NCBI RefSeq assembly: GCF_009796805.1
Contig: NZ_CP047029.1
Coordinates: forward strand, 62,001 to 126,000
Length of the DNA: 64,000 bases
Origin: Algibacter sp. L1A34
Lineage (GTDB): Bacteria > Bacteroidota > Bacteroidia > Flavobacteriales > Flavobacteriaceae
Direction: 5' to 3'
Positions 62,681 to 64,000 of this stretch are shown piece by piece (the first letter of the stretch is position 1; every line of letters starts with the position of its first letter). The notes beneath the pieces are model-generated. The model was not told where the DNA came from and searched no databases. It saw nothing but the letters and a program-made list of their open reading frames with translations. Made by a program: the position numbers and the translations under genes.

Positions 62681-63913
62681 ATGAACGCAAACACTCTTTT
62701 TTACATTATAATTGGCATTATTATTATCAGTTTTATAGTTGATAAAGTCTTAGACGCCCTAAATGCAAAACACTTTAACGACGTACTTCCTGAAGATTTA
62801 AAAGATGTTTATGATGACGAAGCATATAAAAAATCGCAAAATTATAAAGCGACAAATTATAAATTCGGATTACTAACCTCTACTTTTTCCGTAATTTTAA
62901 CGTTAGCCTTTCTTTGGTTCGATGGTTTCGAATTTATTGACAATATAGCACGTAGCTACAGTGAAAACCCAATATTTGTTGCTCTTATTTTCTTCGGAAT
63001 TATCATGATTGGTAGCGATATTTTAACAACCCCATTTTCTTATTATAGCACTTTTGTAATTGAGGAAAAATTTGGTTTTAATAAAACAACCATTAAAACG
63101 TTCTTTTTAGATAAAATAAAAGGCTGGTTTATGATGGCTATTGTTGGCGGTGCCATTCTATCTTCAATTATTTGGTTTTATGAAGCAACAGGCAATCAGT
63201 TTTGGCTTTACGCTTGGGCATTAGTTGCTGTGTTTAGTTTATTCATGAATATGTTTTACTCTAAACTTATTGTGCCACTTTTTAATAAACAAACACCTTT
63301 AGAAGCCGGAAGTTTACGCGATAACATTTCGGAATACGCAAAAACAGTTGGCTTTAAATTAGATAAAATTTTTGTTATCGATGGTTCTAAACGCAGCACA
63401 AAAGCCAACGCTTATTTTTCTGGTTTTGGTAACGAAAAACGCGTTACGCTTTACGATACTTTAATTAACGATTTGGATGAAGATGAAATTGTTGCTGTAC
63501 TTGCTCACGAGGTTGGTCATTATAAAAAGAAGCATATTATTTTTAATTTAGCGACTTCAATTCTATTAACTGGATTTACACTTTTTATATTATCGTTATT
63601 TATTTCGAACCCTATATTATCACAAGCTTTAGGTGTCGAAACCCCTAGTTTTCATATTGGATTAATTGCTTTTGGAATGCTCTACGCTCCTATTTCGGAA
63701 ATTACGGGTTTAATAATGAATCTGTTTTCTAGAAAATTTGAATACCAAGCCGATGACTATGCTAAGAACACCTATAAAGCCGAACCTTTAATTACCTCCT
63801 TAAAGAAGCTTTCTAAAAACAGTTTAAGTAATTTAACTCCGCATAAAGCCTATGTTTTTATGCATTACTCGCATCCTACGCTGCAGGAACGTATTGGAAA
63901 TTTGAGGAGGTAA
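62681..63913 (+). CDS. M48-family zinc metallopeptidase (Ste24/CAAX protease-like)
   Basis: The 410-residue membrane protein has about seven helices, an N-terminal CAAX-prenyl-protease-1 domain (FGFNKTTIKTFFLDKIKGW), IDGSKRSTKANAYFSGFGNEKRVTLYDTLI before the active site, and HEVGHYKKKH with zinc ligands His276 and His280. The third ligand is probably Glu in SRKFEYQADDYA. It faces the membrane interior chamber and likely degrades or processes membrane proteins. It is 68 bp after the methyltransferase gene. Confidence 0.95.
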   Translation: MNANTLFYIIIGIIIISFIVDKVLDALNAKHFNDVLPEDLKDVYDDEAYKKSQNYKATNYKFGLLTSTFSVILTLAFLWFDGFEFIDNIARSYSENPIFVALIFFGIIMIGSDILTTPFSYYSTFVIEEKFGFNKTTIKTFFLDKIKGWFMMAIVGGAILSSIIWFYEATGNQFWLYAWALVAVFSLFMNMFYSKLIVPLFNKQTPLEAGSLRDNISEYAKTVGFKLDKIFVIDGSKRSTKANAYFSGFGNEKRVTLYDTLINDLDEDEIVAVLAHEVGHYKKKHIIFNLATSILLTGFTLFILSLFISNPILSQALGVETPSFHIGLIAFGMLYAPISEITGLIMNLFSRKFEYQADDYAKNTYKAEPLITSLKKLSKNSLSNLTPHKAYVFMHYSHPTLQERIGNLRR

Positions 63914-63923
63914 ATCACCTTTT

Positions 63924-64000
63924 TATCCCTAACCCGCGTTAACGATTGCAGCGGCATCTTTTTAAAAATTTAAGCAGCCAGAAACCTTGTTATTTCTACA
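63924..64000 (-). repeat. Two-block dispersed repeat, copy 3 (runs off the right edge)
   Basis: Read leftward: AAAAAGATGCCGCTGCAATCGTTAACG with a GGGTTAGGGAT tail (63924-63963) matches block A of the other copies. Block B would lie beyond the window. It begins 10 bp after the stop of the M48 peptidase gene. Confidence 0.5.

Overview
The window looks like a marine member of the Flavobacteriaceae (Bacteroidota). The DNA is AT-rich. Many promoters carry the TAnnTTTG-type -7 box of this phylum. There are SusC/SusD pairs, a type IX secretion plug protein, Na+-NQR, and many exported proteins and lipoproteins with DUFs typical of the group. No rRNA, tRNA, CRISPR array or transposase was recognised.

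Region 1 (1 to about 24.3 kb) is a polysaccharide utilisation locus. A leftward gene set encodes a GH88 unsaturated-uronyl hydrolase, a nucleoside-hydrolase-like secreted protein, an alpha/beta hydrolase, a GH29 fucosidase, a GH43-like beta-propeller protein, a sugar MFS transporter, an esterase, an S1 sulfatase and a heparinase II/III-type lyase that runs off the left edge. Opposite it are two rightward SusC/SusD pairs. Together they suggest capture and breakdown of a sulfated, fucose- and uronate-containing, probably esterified polysaccharide. The exact substrate is inferred, not proven.

The two SusCD pairs are an old tandem duplication of about 6 kb. Its right breakpoint lies inside a small ankyrin-repeat gene: the full gene survives at 23.9-24.3 kb and a decayed 3' fragment remains at 17.7-17.9 kb. 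Six promoters in the locus share one 60-bp layout: ATAAWTTAT-like box, 12 bp, second box, 22 bp, then a TAnnATTG-like -7 box. They lie before GH88, GH29, both susC genes, and two short units of about 140 nt downstream of each susD. Each short unit ends in a strong terminator and contains only a 14-16-codon ORF. These look like co-regulated small RNAs or micropeptide genes, and are the most novel signal here.

Region 2 (24.5-32.9 kb) is housekeeping: phosphoglycerate mutase, an HAD-like hydrolase, methionine aminopeptidase, a DUF3050 protein, a methyltransferase and a DUF423 protein, followed by apbE and small conserved genes. Region 3 (32.9-35.7 kb) encodes a YfiR/DUF4154-type hybrid-architecture sensor kinase with two single-domain response regulators. 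Region 4 (36.0-42.0 kb) is a complete nqrABCDEF operon; ApbE, which flavinylates NqrB/NqrC, lies 5 kb away. Region 5 (42.2-63.9 kb) holds a T9SS plug protein, apaG, an S41 peptidase, an aminotransferase, a fatty acid desaturase, rsmG, pepD, a DUF3810 protein, two amidohydrolases, several unknown lipoproteins, a TrmH-type methyltransferase and an M48 peptidase. Three intergenic copies of a two-block dispersed repeat occur in this last region (44.0, 51.8 and 63.9 kb).
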